The notes under the pieces are model-generated. The model was not told the origin of the DNA, did no database searches, and saw nothing but the letters and a program-made list of their open reading frames with translations. Shown in pieces: positions 33,884-42,680 of a stretch of DNA of 64,000 bases. Numbering within the stretch: position 1 is the first letter of the stretch; each line of letters starts with the position of its first letter. Made by a program: the position numbers and the translations under genes. The DNA lies in contig DASTOM010000027.1 in assembly GCA_035762545.1 (NCBI GenBank), positions 1 to 64,000 of the forward strand, given 5' to 3'. The DNA is from JANQRA01 sp035762545 (GTDB lineage Bacteria; Actinomycetota; Acidimicrobiia; Spongiisociales; ZC4RG35).

Positions 33884-35140
33884 TCAGGAAAGCGGTTCAC
33901 CTGACCGGTACCTGAGGAAGTCTGGGGCCCAACGGGCGATGACCGCGGCGCTGAGGACGCAGGCGAGGCCTCCGGACACCACCGAGAAACGAACCGAGGT
34001 GAGGGCGGCCACCACGCCCGCCTCTAGATCGCCGAGCCTGGGGCCGCCGGCCACTACGGCCATGTGCATCGAGGAGACCCGCCCCCGCAGCTCGTCCGGT
34101 GTACGCAGTTGGATGATGGTCCCCCGGAAGATCGCCGAGACCACGTCGGCTGCTCCGGCGAGGGCGAGCATGATCAGACCCAGCGTCAGCGATCCCGAGA
34201 AGCCAAATACGGCGATGGCGATGCCCCAGCCCATCACGGCGAGGATCACTGCCCGACCCTGATAGACGACGGAGGTGACCCAGCCAGAGGTGAGCGCGGC
34301 GAGGAGTGCACCGACTCCCGGGGCGGCGTAGAGGAGGCCCACCGTGAACGCGTCCCCGCCGAACACCTCAGTTCCCATCGCCGGGAACAGGGCGGTCGGC
34401 ATGCCGAAGACCATCGCCGACAGGTCCAACAGCAGGGCGGCCTGGATGATCCGCACCCCTTTCAGGTATCGGAACCCTTCGATGATCGACGACATCTCGA
34501 GACGTCGCCCACCTCCCTCGATCTTCACCGATGGGATACCTCGCATCAGCAGCGCACCGACGAGAAAGCACGCGGTCTCGATGGCGTAGGTGACAGGCAG
34601 ACCGGCGGTGGCGATCAACAGGCCGCCCAGGGCAGGGAAGCCTGCCTTGGCCGTGTTGGTCAGCGTTTGGTTGAGGGCGAGGGCCGAGGGCAGCAAGTCC
34701 TTGCCTACCAATCCGGGCACCATCGCCTGTCGGGCCGGGGAGTCGATGGCTGATATCCCGGCGTTCACCGCACTCAGGACGAAGAGCGGCCATAGCAGTG
34801 GCTGGTCGGCGAGGGCGTTCCACATGAGCCCGGCCGAGGTGAGGGCGAGTACGAGCGGGGAGAACACCAGGATCTTGCGGCGGTCGATGGCATCGGCCAT
34901 CGCCCCTCCCAACAGCGAGAGAAGGAGGAGCGGAACCAGTTGTGCCAATCCCAGCAACCCGACAGCAAGGGTGGAGCCAGTCAGGTCATAGACCTGGAAT
35001 GGGACGGCCACGACGGTGAGTTGACGGCCACCCTGAACGAAGAAGAAGCCGAAGTAGAGCCAGCGGAAACCGGGGACGAGCCTGAGCGGGGTGACGTCCA
35101 CCACAGCCATACGCCGCAATCTGGAGAGTCGATTGTTCAC
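33884..35140 (-). CDS. MFS transporter, EntS-like
   Basis: 418-residue major facilitator of the MFS_3/EntS-type exporter group with about 12 helices. Seen: FRWLYFGFFFVQGGRQLTVV near residue 26, GAMADAIDRRKILVFSPLVL near 76 (inter-helix loop) and IDSPARQAMVPGLVGKDLLP near 120. GTG 35140 is chosen on an upstream GAGGTGATC; an in-frame ATG lies 11 codons on. Members export siderophores, macrolides or other small molecules. It lies next to an ABC-F gene, so a role in drug tolerance is possible. Not visibly under the shared promoter motif. Confidence 0.88.
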   Translation of the reverse strand: MNNRLSRLRRMAVVDVTPLRLVPGFRWLYFGFFFVQGGRQLTVVAVPFQVYDLTGSTLAVGLLGLAQLVPLLLLSLLGGAMADAIDRRKILVFSPLVLALTSAGLMWNALADQPLLWPLFVLSAVNAGISAIDSPARQAMVPGLVGKDLLPSALALNQTLTNTAKAGFPALGGLLIATAGLPVTYAIETACFLVGALLMRGIPSVKIEGGGRRLEMSSIIEGFRYLKGVRIIQAALLLDLSAMVFGMPTALFPAMGTEVFGGDAFTVGLLYAAPGVGALLAALTSGWVTSVVYQGRAVILAVMGWGIAIAVFGFSGSLTLGLIMLALAGAADVVSAIFRGTIIQLRTPDELRGRVSSMHMAVVAGGPRLGDLEAGVVAALTSVRFSVVSGGLACVLSAAVIARWAPDFLRYRSGEPLS

Positions 35141-35274
35141 GCGATCACCTCGTCGATTGAGGCCTCGCCCGCGTGAACAGCGGAGATCGTGACTGCGATC
35201 CAGCACGAGGATCCGGCACGACGGGAAGCTGACCTTCCACCTTTCAGTGTAGGCGACGGCCTGCCGGGTTCAGA

Positions 35275-36747
35275 TCAGGCGAGGTCGTATGGCTGCAGGT
35301 TCAGGCTGTGGGCGAACTCATCGTCATGGGTCACCACCACGAGGGCACCCGGATACCCCGAAAGGGCAGCCTGGAGACGCTCGATTGAGGGAAGGTCGAG
35401 GTGGTTGGTGGGTTCGTCGAGAACCACCAGCCACGCGGCGCGACCCAGACCCAGAGCCGTGGCCAGCTTTCGTGCTTCCCCGGGGGAAGGGTCTTTCGAG
35501 GCGAGAAGCAGTTCAGGATCAACGCCGAGGAGTGCCACTATCGCGAGTACTGAACCACGCTCATCTGGTCGTAGTGACCTCATCTCTGTCATGACTCGAT
35601 CGACTTCCTCGGGAGTCATCTCCTGTTCGAGGAACAGCAGCTTGTCGGCGGGGAGGGCGGCATCCTGGATGAGGGCATGGAGCAGTGTGGTCTTGCCGGC
35701 GCCGTTGTGACCTCTGAGCCAGATTCGATCGTCTCGTTCGACCTTGACATCGACGTGTTCCACGAGGGTGTGGCCCGCCACCTCCAGGGGACCGAGGACT
35801 GAGGCAAGGAGCCGTTTCGGAGCCGGCTCGAACTGGAACGAGATGGCGCCACCCACCTCTCTCCTGATCTCGGACGCTGTGGCCGCCTCGGTCGCACGGT
35901 CTCTCGCCCTGGCCGCGGTGGCGAGGGCCTTGCCCGCCGCCTTCTCGCCTTCCCGGTGCTTCGCCTGGCGTGCCGCGGATCGGCTGTCTATGTCTTTGAA
36001 GGAGGACGTGTTGTTCCTCTCCTTGAACGCAGCGCGTTTCTGCTCGTTGGTTTGACGAAGTTTCGCCAGGTGCCGATTCGCCCTCTTGGCTTCGGCTCTG
36101 AGCAGCGCTCGCTCCTCCCGTGATGCCGCCTCGACGGCCCTCCACCCCGCAGATGCCTCCTCATAGGCAGCGTTCCACAACGTCACCTCGCCCCGGTCGA
36201 TCCGAAGGGTTCTGGTGGTCAGGTTGGCGAGTAGTCGTCGATCGTGAGAGACCACCAATCCCACACCGGTGAATCCGGTCAGCGCTGTGATCAGCATTTC
36301 CCGTGCGTCGGAGTCGAGGTGGTTGGTGGGCTCATCGAGCAGCAGGACATCCGGTTCCCTGCTCAATGCCGCAGCGATCTGCCATCGCTTGCGCTCCCCG
36401 GGGGACAGCGTCGCCCAACGGTGGAAGTCCTCAGCCTCCAGCCGGAGACGTCCTCTCAGGGACACGTCGAAGCCGTCCCATGACCCGGCGAATGCCTCGA
36501 TGTCGGGGTTGGGTCTGTCGACGGTCTGATCGCACAGCTTCACGAGGGAGTCGGCGGGATCCAACGTGACGGAGCCGTCTGTCGGTTGTAAACGATGAGC
36601 CACCAGGTGGAGCAGAGTGGTTTTCCCGGCCCCGTTGGCGCCGACGACACCGGTCCAGCCGTGGCCCAGGTGGACGTCGACGTCGACCAGGACGTCAACG
36701 GCACTGGAATATCGGTGTGAAAGATGGTTCAGATGGACGGAAGGCAT
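35275..36747 (-). CDS. ABC-F family ATPase
   Basis: 490-residue soluble protein with two ABC domains and no membrane segments. Domain 1: Walker A GANGAGKTT near residue 36, signature LSPGERKR near 114, Walker B LLLDEPTNHLD near 136. A charged coiled linker follows (about 195-275, rich in Arg, Glu and Ala). Domain 2: GHNGAGKTT near 343, degenerate signature PSPGEARK near 418, VVLDEPTNHLD near 438. ABC-F proteins act on the ribosome, often protecting it from antibiotics. The linker type is not assignable by eye. The 5' region may hold an attenuator (36748-36943). Confidence 0.88.
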   Translation of the reverse strand: MPSVHLNHLSHRYSSAVDVLVDVDVHLGHGWTGVVGANGAGKTTLLHLVAHRLQPTDGSVTLDPADSLVKLCDQTVDRPNPDIEAFAGSWDGFDVSLRGRLRLEAEDFHRWATLSPGERKRWQIAAALSREPDVLLLDEPTNHLDSDAREMLITALTGFTGVGLVVSHDRRLLANLTTRTLRIDRGEVTLWNAAYEEASAGWRAVEAASREERALLRAEAKRANRHLAKLRQTNEQKRAAFKERNNTSSFKDIDSRSAARQAKHREGEKAAGKALATAARARDRATEAATASEIRREVGGAISFQFEPAPKRLLASVLGPLEVAGHTLVEHVDVKVERDDRIWLRGHNGAGKTTLLHALIQDAALPADKLLFLEQEMTPEEVDRVMTEMRSLRPDERGSVLAIVALLGVDPELLLASKDPSPGEARKLATALGLGRAAWLVVLDEPTNHLDLPSIERLQAALSGYPGALVVVTHDDEFAHSLNLQPYDLA

Positions 36748-36943
36748 GGTTGCTCCTCGGGTTGAGACCGGAGCTGGGTCCGGTTGACGGCTCCGGGAAC
36801 TGGGTGTTCAAGCGGTCCTGCGCATGGATCCCATCTGGTGGCTGGATTTCAGGCTAACCACCGAGGCCGACGAGACCGGTGGGATTTGTGCGGGACAGAG
36901 CCTCCCTCCGTGAATTCCTCTCCCGATCTGTAGCCTTGATCCC
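36748..36943 (-). promoter_or_regulatory. Intergenic leader of the ABC-F gene, possible attenuator
   Basis: This gap, the longest in the window, separates the divergent ABC-F and Ddn-like genes. Reading toward ABC-F there is a very short frame (MRRTA, 36825-36808) and, after it, an inverted repeat CCGGAGC/GCTCCGG (36768-36774 with 36790-36796). A short upstream frame plus hairpin is a layout used for drug-responsive control of ABC-F genes. There is no convincing ribosome-binding site for the short frame, so this is weak. Confidence 0.3.
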
Positions 36944-37414
36944 ATGCTCGAACTTCCACCGGGAGGCACGCGCGGTGCCGAGATTCCCGGGGTCCTACGC
37001 CCGATGATGAGGGCGATGAGTGGGATCGGGAATCTCATGATGCGGTTCGGAGTGAAGATCCAGGGCAGGCCTTTGCTTCGGCTGATCACAATCGGTGCCA
37101 AGACCGGTCAACGCAGGGAGAGCGTGCTGGGATGGTTCGAGGATCCGAGCGGTAGGGAGGCGTGGCTCGTGGTGGCGTCCAACAGTGGCTCTTCCCGTCA
37201 TCCTGGATGGGCCTTCAACCTCGCCAGGAGCCCGAAGGAAGCATGGGTCGACCTCGGCGACGGTGAGTTCCCGGTCGAGGCGGAACTGCTTGCCGGTGAT
37301 GAGCGGACGGACCAGTGGGACAGGGTGGTTGCGCTCGCTCCGGGCTACGGCAACTACGTGGAGAAGACCGATCGGGAGATCCCCATCTTCCGATTGTCCC
37401 GGGTGGGCGAATAG
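36944..37414 (+). CDS. Ddn-like F420-dependent nitroreductase-family protein
   Basis: 156-residue split beta-barrel protein of the deazaflavin-dependent (Ddn) family, found mainly in actinobacteria, which reduces quinones or nitro compounds with F420H2. Seen: LLRLITIGAKTGQRRESVLG near residue 45, LVVASNSGSSRHPGWAFNLA near 72-91 (F420 phosphate region) and a C-terminal RIPIF-like tail (REIPIFRLSR). The ATG has no ribosome-binding site. It stands alone between a divergent ABC-F and a convergent antiporter gene. Confidence 0.85.
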   Translation: MLELPPGGTRGAEIPGVLRPMMRAMSGIGNLMMRFGVKIQGRPLLRLITIGAKTGQRRESVLGWFEDPSGREAWLVVASNSGSSRHPGWAFNLARSPKEAWVDLGDGEFPVEAELLAGDERTDQWDRVVALAPGYGNYVEKTDREIPIFRLSRVGE

Positions 37415-37461
37415 GCAGATCTAGACCGCCACGCATCGAGGTTCGCCGACGCCCTGCGGGC

Positions 37462-38616
37462 TCAGGACGTCGTTGCTGCTCGTCTTCGGTCGATGAGCTT
37501 CGCCGCCACAGGCCCGGAGACGGCCATCAGGAGCACATACGCCGCCGCCAACGCGGGCAGGTCCTCGGCGCCCGCCACTCCCACGGCGAGTCCTGCGATC
37601 ACGATCGAAAACTCGCCGCGGGCCATCAATGCGAATCCGGTACGAAGTTGGCCGGCACGACCGATGCCGGCCTTACGCGCCGCCCAACCACCTGTGATGA
37701 TCTTGGTGAGTGCGGTTATCAACCCGAGGAGGACAGCCACACCGAGCACCGGTGGGATGCTCCGCGGGTCGGTAGATAGCCCGAAGAAGACGAAGAAGAC
37801 GGCAGCAAACAGATCTCGGAGCGGCGCCAGAAGGGTTTCTGCTTTGGCCACCGCCTCACCCGAGAGGCTGATTCCAACTAGAAAGGCTCCAACGGCGGCA
37901 GAGATGTTCACGCCCTCAGCCAGACCGGCCACCAGCAGGGTGAGCCCGAAGACGGACAACAGACTCACTTCGTCGGAGCGATGGACCACAAGACCACCGA
38001 GTCTGTCTCCATGCCGGTTGGCGAGGAAGATCGTCGCCACCATCACGGCTACGGCAATGACGATGGCGACCACGGCGCTCATGGTGCTCGAACCGAGCGC
38101 CAGCACTCCGAGAGTGGGGAGGATGACTGCCATCGCCAGGTCCTCGAACACGAGGATCGACAGAATCACCGGCGTTTCCCTGTTGCCGGCCCAACCCAGA
38201 TCGTTCAGCAACTTGGCAATCACTCCCGTCGAAGAGATGTATGTGACCCCGCCGAGGAAGAGCGCAGGCACCGTTCCCCAGCCGAGGATGAGGCCGGCGG
38301 CGAATCCGGGGGTGAAGTTGAGCACCAGGTCGAGCAGCCCGGCCGGTGCGACGGATTTGACGCCGGCCACGAGTTCTCGCGCCGAGTACTCGAGGCCCAG
38401 CATCAGCAGGAGGAAGATCACCCCCAGTTCCGCTCCGACCTCGATGAACTCCTCCGAGGTGACGACGTTGACCAGCCCGCCTTCGCCCAAGGCCAGACCA
38501 CCGAGGAGGTAGAACGGTATCGGGGAGATGCCGAGCCGTCCGGCGAGTCGCGCCAGGACTCCAAGGCCAAGAACGACGGCGCCGAGCTCGACGAGGACGA
38601 GAGCCCGGTGGCTCAA
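37462..38616 (-). CDS. Cation/proton antiporter, CPA2 (KefB/KhtU-like)
   Basis: 384-residue membrane antiporter with 11-12 helices. Seen: ISPIPFYLLGGLALGEGG near residue 30, GVIFLLLMLGLEYS near 64, GGVTYISSTGVIAKLLND near 121, the ion-site Asp in ILVFEDLAMAVILP near 154, and ARGEFSIVIAGLAVG near 340. TTG start directly follows the stop of the KhtT-like gene without a gap, so the two are co-translated. Expected role: K+ or other cation efflux coupled to protons, for pH or osmotic control. A household gene outside the catabolic set. Confidence 0.9.
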   Translation of the reverse strand: MSHRALVLVELGAVVLGLGVLARLAGRLGISPIPFYLLGGLALGEGGLVNVVTSEEFIEVGAELGVIFLLLMLGLEYSARELVAGVKSVAPAGLLDLVLNFTPGFAAGLILGWGTVPALFLGGVTYISSTGVIAKLLNDLGWAGNRETPVILSILVFEDLAMAVILPTLGVLALGSSTMSAVVAIVIAVAVMVATIFLANRHGDRLGGLVVHRSDEVSLLSVFGLTLLVAGLAEGVNISAAVGAFLVGISLSGEAVAKAETLLAPLRDLFAAVFFVFFGLSTDPRSIPPVLGVAVLLGLITALTKIITGGWAARKAGIGRAGQLRTGFALMARGEFSIVIAGLAVGVAGAEDLPALAAAYVLLMAVSGPVAAKLIDRRRAATTS

Positions 38617-39102
38617 CTATCCGGTCATGAGTATGTCGCTGACCTGGTTGATGCCCTCCGGGGTCCCGACGACGACCAGGGTGTCGGACGGCTCGATAAG
38701 GAATTCAGGGCCGGGAGCGGGGAACGGCTCGACCCCCCTGATCACGGCGACTACCGAGACACCGGTGCGGGTCCTGATCCGGGCATCGCCGATCGTCCGT
38801 CCCGAGTACGGTGACTCGGGGTCGACAGCAAGCCAGTCGATGGCCAGCCCTTCTATCTGCTGTTGGAGGTGGGTGAGATTTTCGACCACCGTCGTCTCAC
38901 CCAAGGCCTTCGAGAGTGCATGGCTGTCGTCATCGGAGAGACTCAGGCTCATCGCCACTGCGTCGGGGTCATCGGTGGTGCAGACGAAGAGCTCTCGTCG
39001 CCCGGTTCGGTGGTGGATCACACCGATGCGACTGCCTTCTTCGGTGGTGAAGTCATGCCGGACACCCACACCGGGAAGGGAGGTCTCTTGGATCTCAGGC
39101 AC
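38617..39102 (-). CDS. KhtT-like regulatory subunit with TrkA-C domain
   Basis: 161 residues. The N-terminal segment PEIQETSLPGVGVRHDF matches the start of KhtT-type antiporter regulators, and the C-terminal RCK_C/TrkA-C domain contains SPYSGRTIGDARIRTRTGVS near 102 and PSDTLVVVGTPEGI near 140. GTG 39102 is preferred to ATG 39141 because AAAGGAG stands eight bases upstream and the protein then begins where the family does. It would gate the antiporter in response to a bound nucleotide. Confidence 0.88.
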   Translation of the reverse strand: MPEIQETSLPGVGVRHDFTTEEGSRIGVIHHRTGRRELFVCTTDDPDAVAMSLSLSDDDSHALSKALGETTVVENLTHLQQQIEGLAIDWLAVDPESPYSGRTIGDARIRTRTGVSVVAVIRGVEPFPAPGPEFLIEPSDTLVVVGTPEGINQVSDILMTG

Positions 39103-39160
39103 GGCAACGACTCCTTTCAGCTCGGCTGTCTGCACCAGCATAAGTTGCGCCCCGGCGGGT

Positions 39161-40450
39161 TCAGTCCCTGTCCGTGGTCGATGGAGTCAGCTCCACCTCA
39201 CGCACTCGTCGCCCGTCGGTTCGGGTCACGACGAGCTTCCACCCTTCCTCTTCGATCACGTCTCCGGCCACCGGGAGCCGACCGAGACGGTCCATGACCA
39301 AACCTCCGATGGTCTCGTAGTGGCCCTCGGGCAATCGGACCCCGAACTCGACCAGCTGATCCGGTCGCATCAGCCCGGGAGCGATGATCCGCCCTTCCCT
39401 GGTCCGGATCGCACCGTGTTCACGGAAATCGTGCTCGTCGCTGATCTCCCCGACCAGCTCCTCGGCGATGTCCTCCATCGTGATGATCCCCGCGGTCGAG
39501 CCGTGCTCATCTACGACGACGGCGAAATGAATTCGAGTTCTCCGCATCTCGTCGAGGACGGATCTGATGTGTGCCGACTCGGGGACGAAGAGGATCCGTC
39601 TGAGGAGCCCGGGTTCGATGGATCGGCCGGTGGCGTCGTCGGAGACGCCCATTAGGTCTTTGACGTGGACGAATCCGTGGATGTCGTCCAGCGTCTCGCC
39701 GTAAACCGGGATCCTCGAGTGGCCCGTGTCTCTCATCACCTGCTCGATGTCGGCAACGGGCGAGGAAACGGGAACAGCTACCACATCGGGGCGGGGGATC
39801 ATGGCCTCGGCCGCGTCGAGGTCTCCGAAGATGATCGCTCCGCTGAGGAGCCGATGGGTGAAGTCCTCGATCACCCCGTCTCGTTGACCGGTGGCGATGA
39901 TCACAGCCAGGTCGTCGGCGGAGTGTCCTACCTCGAGGGAGTCGGCCGGCTTGACACCGAACAGTCTCAGGACACCGTTGGCCATGGCGTTGAGCAGCCC
40001 GATGAGCGGCCGGAAGAGAATGATGAACCCGCGGAACAGCCGGGCCAGTGTCGTCGCCGATCGCTCCGGGCTCGATATGGCGATGTTCTTCGGTGCCATC
40101 TCCCCGATGACCATGTGAAGGAACACCACGATGAGCAGAGCGATGATCAACGCGATGACGTGGATGACCGCCTCAGACACGGGCAAGAACCCGAGGGCTT
40201 GCTCGAGGAGATGTGCGACAGCGGGCTCAGCAACGGCTCCCAGACCGAGCGAGGCCATGGTGATCCCCAACTGCGCAGCAGTCAGGCTGAGCGAGAGATT
40301 CCTGTTCAGCCCGACCGCGATCTGGGCCGACCTGCCGGGTGCCTGTTCCAGGACGCTGCGTCGGGCCGTGATGTAGGCGAATTCGGCTGCAACGAAGAAC
40401 CCGTTGGCGAGAAGCAGCAGGACGAGGAACACCAGGGGTCCCCAGTTCAT
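39161..40450 (-). CDS. CNNM/CorC-family membrane protein (first)
   Basis: 429 residues: a DUF21/CNNM transmembrane domain (about 1-185, with VVAEFAYITARRS-like start near 18 and VIGEMAPKNIAIS near 115), two CBS domains (MIPRPDVVAVP near 215, VVVDEHGSTAGIITMEDIAEE near 290 split over the loop) and a C-terminal CorC_HlyC domain (EFGVRLPEGHYETIGGLVM near 370). Relatives are Mg2+ transport or efflux proteins. ATG overlaps the stop of its upstream paralogue (ATGA). Confidence 0.9.
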   Translation of the reverse strand: MNWGPLVFLVLLLLANGFFVAAEFAYITARRSVLEQAPGRSAQIAVGLNRNLSLSLTAAQLGITMASLGLGAVAEPAVAHLLEQALGFLPVSEAVIHVIALIIALLIVVFLHMVIGEMAPKNIAISSPERSATTLARLFRGFIILFRPLIGLLNAMANGVLRLFGVKPADSLEVGHSADDLAVIIATGQRDGVIEDFTHRLLSGAIIFGDLDAAEAMIPRPDVVAVPVSSPVADIEQVMRDTGHSRIPVYGETLDDIHGFVHVKDLMGVSDDATGRSIEPGLLRRILFVPESAHIRSVLDEMRRTRIHFAVVVDEHGSTAGIITMEDIAEELVGEISDEHDFREHGAIRTREGRIIAPGLMRPDQLVEFGVRLPEGHYETIGGLVMDRLGRLPVAGDVIEEEGWKLVVTRTDGRRVREVELTPSTTDRD

Positions 40451-41745
40451 CGCCCGTCCCGTCCCTCGTCGACCGGTTTCTCGATGACCCGGACCTCATC
40501 GACGCGATGGCCGTCCATCTTCAAGACCTCGAAGCTCACCGGTCCGGCCGGGATCACCTCACCCTCGGTGGGGAATCGGCCAAGGGTGGCCACGAGGAAT
40601 CCCCCGAGTGTCTCGAAGTGTCCTTCGGGCCATTCGAATCCGATTCGCTCCTCGACATCGTGGCGGCTGAGAAGACCGGAGAGGACATCGACGTCCCGAT
40701 CCGACTGAGACGGCTCGATCACCTCGTCGTACTCGTCTTCTATCTCGCCGAATATCTCCTCGAGGAGGTCTTCAACGGTGATGATCCCTGCCGTGCCACC
40801 GTACTCGTCGATGACGAGGGCCATTCCGCGGCCTTCGGTCTGCAGTCCGGTCAGGAGTTGCTCGAGGGGACTCGACGCCGGGACCCGGAGACCTGGTTCG
40901 GTGATCTCTTCCACCGGGGTGAGGGCTCGCTGTGCCGCGGTGATGCCCAGTGTGTCCTTCACATGGACGATGCCTACGATCTCGTCGAGGTCGACGCCGT
41001 AGACGGGGAAGCGGGAGTGGCCGGTCTCGCGCGAGATCTGGCGCAGCTCTGATATCGGCTGGTGACGATTGACCGCCACCACATTGACCCGGGGGATCAT
41101 GGCTTCGACCGCCACCTTCTCGGTGAAAGTGATCGCTCGCGTGAGGAGCTCCATCTCCTCGTCATCGAGGGTCCCTTCCTCACCGGAGGATCGGATCATC
41201 AACTCGAGCTCTTCCATCGAGCGGACCCCGGTCAACTCGGCCAGCGGCTCGATGCCCAGCTTGCGCACAGTCCAGTCGGCTGAATTGTTCAGGAAGAGGA
41301 TCACCGGCCGGAGGGCCCGGTTGACCATCTGCATGGGGATGCCGAAGAGCTCTGCGGAGCGATAGGGGAGCGAGATGGCGAGGGTCTTCGGCACGAGCTC
41401 CCCGAACACCATCTGGGCCACAGTGGCGAGTATGAAGGCCAGTCCCACCGCGACGGCGAGCGTCGTGGTTTCGGGGAGAAATCCCAGTTCACTCAGGAAC
41501 GGTTCGATCACCGCGGCCAAGGCCGGTTCGGCCACGGCCCCGAGGATCAAGGAGGTGACCGTGATACCCAGCTGTGCGCCAGATAGCTCGAACGAGAGGT
41601 TGCGCAGGGAGTTGAGGATCCGCTTGGCGCGACGGTCGCCTTCGCGGGCCCGGCGCTCCACGCGGCTGCGTTCCACGGCCACGATTGCGAACTCTCCGGC
41701 GACGAAGAAGGCGTTGGCGACGATCAGAACAACGACAGCGGCCAA
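40447..41745 (-). CDS. CNNM/CorC-family membrane protein (second), start uncertain
   Basis: 432 residues from TTG 41745, with the same architecture as the downstream gene: CNNM domain (VFGELVPKTLAISLPYR near 110), CBS pair (MIPRVNVVAVNRHQP near 210, VIDEYGGTAGIITVEDLLEE near 287) and CorC_HlyC domain. TTG 41745 has no properly spaced ribosome-binding site. Six codons upstream an ATT (41761-41763) has GGAG at the right distance and would add MSTFLG, a natural N-terminus for this family. A tandem duplication with 39161-40450 is evident. Confidence 0.88.
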   Translation of the reverse strand: MAAVVVLIVANAFFVAGEFAIVAVERSRVERRAREGDRRAKRILNSLRNLSFELSGAQLGITVTSLILGAVAEPALAAVIEPFLSELGFLPETTTLAVAVGLAFILATVAQMVFGELVPKTLAISLPYRSAELFGIPMQMVNRALRPVILFLNNSADWTVRKLGIEPLAELTGVRSMEELELMIRSSGEEGTLDDEEMELLTRAITFTEKVAVEAMIPRVNVVAVNRHQPISELRQISRETGHSRFPVYGVDLDEIVGIVHVKDTLGITAAQRALTPVEEITEPGLRVPASSPLEQLLTGLQTEGRGMALVIDEYGGTAGIITVEDLLEEIFGEIEDEYDEVIEPSQSDRDVDVLSGLLSRHDVEERIGFEWPEGHFETLGGFLVATLGRFPTEGEVIPAGPVSFEVLKMDGHRVDEVRVIEKPVDEGRDGR

Positions 41746-41891
41746 TCCGAGAAAGGTGCTAATCGAGGTGCTCCGTCATCACCGCCAAGGGGAGAGGTTA
41801 CCGCTTGCGCGTCGGTCAGAAGTCCGATGAGTGGCGCCGTCCCAGCGCCCGGATGGAGGCCAGCTGCATCCCATGGACCCGGGTGTGCAGC

Positions 41892-42677
41892 TCAGAACGT
41901 CCCACGGTAGGAACCACCGTCGAGTTGGAGGTTCTGTCCGGAGATGTAGCCCGCCTGTGCGCTGCACAGGAACGCACAAGCAGCGCCAAACTCCTCGGGT
42001 CGCCCCATGCGGCCGGCGGCGATGGAGGCAACGATCTCGGCCCGTGCCTCCTCGTAGGTGATCCCCGCGTCCTCGGCCCTCGATCGCGCCATGAACACCT
42101 GACGCTCGGTATCGATGCGTTCCGGCAAGAGATTGTTGATCGTCACGTTGTCCCGGACCACCTCGCGAGAAAGTGCTTTGGAGGCTCCGGTGAGCCCGGT
42201 ACGGGCTCCAGCGGAGAGTCCCATCACCGAGAAAGGGGACTTCACCATCTGGGATGTGACGTTGACGATGCGTCCGAACTTGCGGGCGCGCATCCCCCCG
42301 ACCACGCCCTTGATCATCATGATCGGAGCGAGCATGTTTGACTCGACCGCCTCGAGCCAGTCCTCGTACTCGAAAGACTCCCAGTCTCCCGGTGGCGGAC
42401 CCCAGTTGTTGTTGACCAGGATGTCGGGGTCGGGGCAGGTCTCGAGAAGGAGCGCTCGGCCCTCGGGGGTGTTGATGTCCGCCTGTACAGGCGTCACCGC
42501 CACACCGTGGGTTTCGGTTATCTCCCGCGCGGCCCGATCGAGGTTCCCGGGGTCGGTCCCGTTTATCACCACATCGACCCCTTCGGCGGCGAGGGCCTCG
42601 GCACATGCCCGCCCCAGCCCACGGCTCGAAGCCGTGAGCAATGCGGTCCGTCCTGCGATTCCGAGATCCATCCCCAT
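41892..42677 (-). CDS. Short-chain dehydrogenase-fold protein without YxxxK
   Basis: 261-residue Rossmann-fold SDR. NAD(P) site TASSRGLGRACAEALAAEG near residue 15, NNNWG near 90, and the conserved Ser in VTSQMVKS near 140 are present. Where the catalytic YxxxK should lie the sequence is GLSAGARTGLTGASKAL, with no Tyr, so it belongs to an atypical subgroup or is inactive as a classical dehydrogenase. Ends with YISGQNLQLDGGSYRGTF. Last gene of the six-gene operon that starts at 49979, three bases after the molybdenum hydroxylase gene. Confidence 0.88.
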   Translation of the reverse strand: MGMDLGIAGRTALLTASSRGLGRACAEALAAEGVDVVINGTDPGNLDRAAREITETHGVAVTPVQADINTPEGRALLLETCPDPDILVNNNWGPPPGDWESFEYEDWLEAVESNMLAPIMMIKGVVGGMRARKFGRIVNVTSQMVKSPFSVMGLSAGARTGLTGASKALSREVVRDNVTINNLLPERIDTERQVFMARSRAEDAGITYEEARAEIVASIAAGRMGRPEEFGAACAFLCSAQAGYISGQNLQLDGGSYRGTF

Positions 42678-42680
42678 CTC

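Noticed and set aside
37448..37461. Small GCCC/GGGC hairpin between the Ddn-like and antiporter genes as terminator
   Set aside because: The stem is only four pairs, so I do not list it.
39103..39141. ATG 39141 as the start of the KhtT-like gene
   Set aside because: GTG 39102 has the better ribosome-binding site and matches where family members begin.
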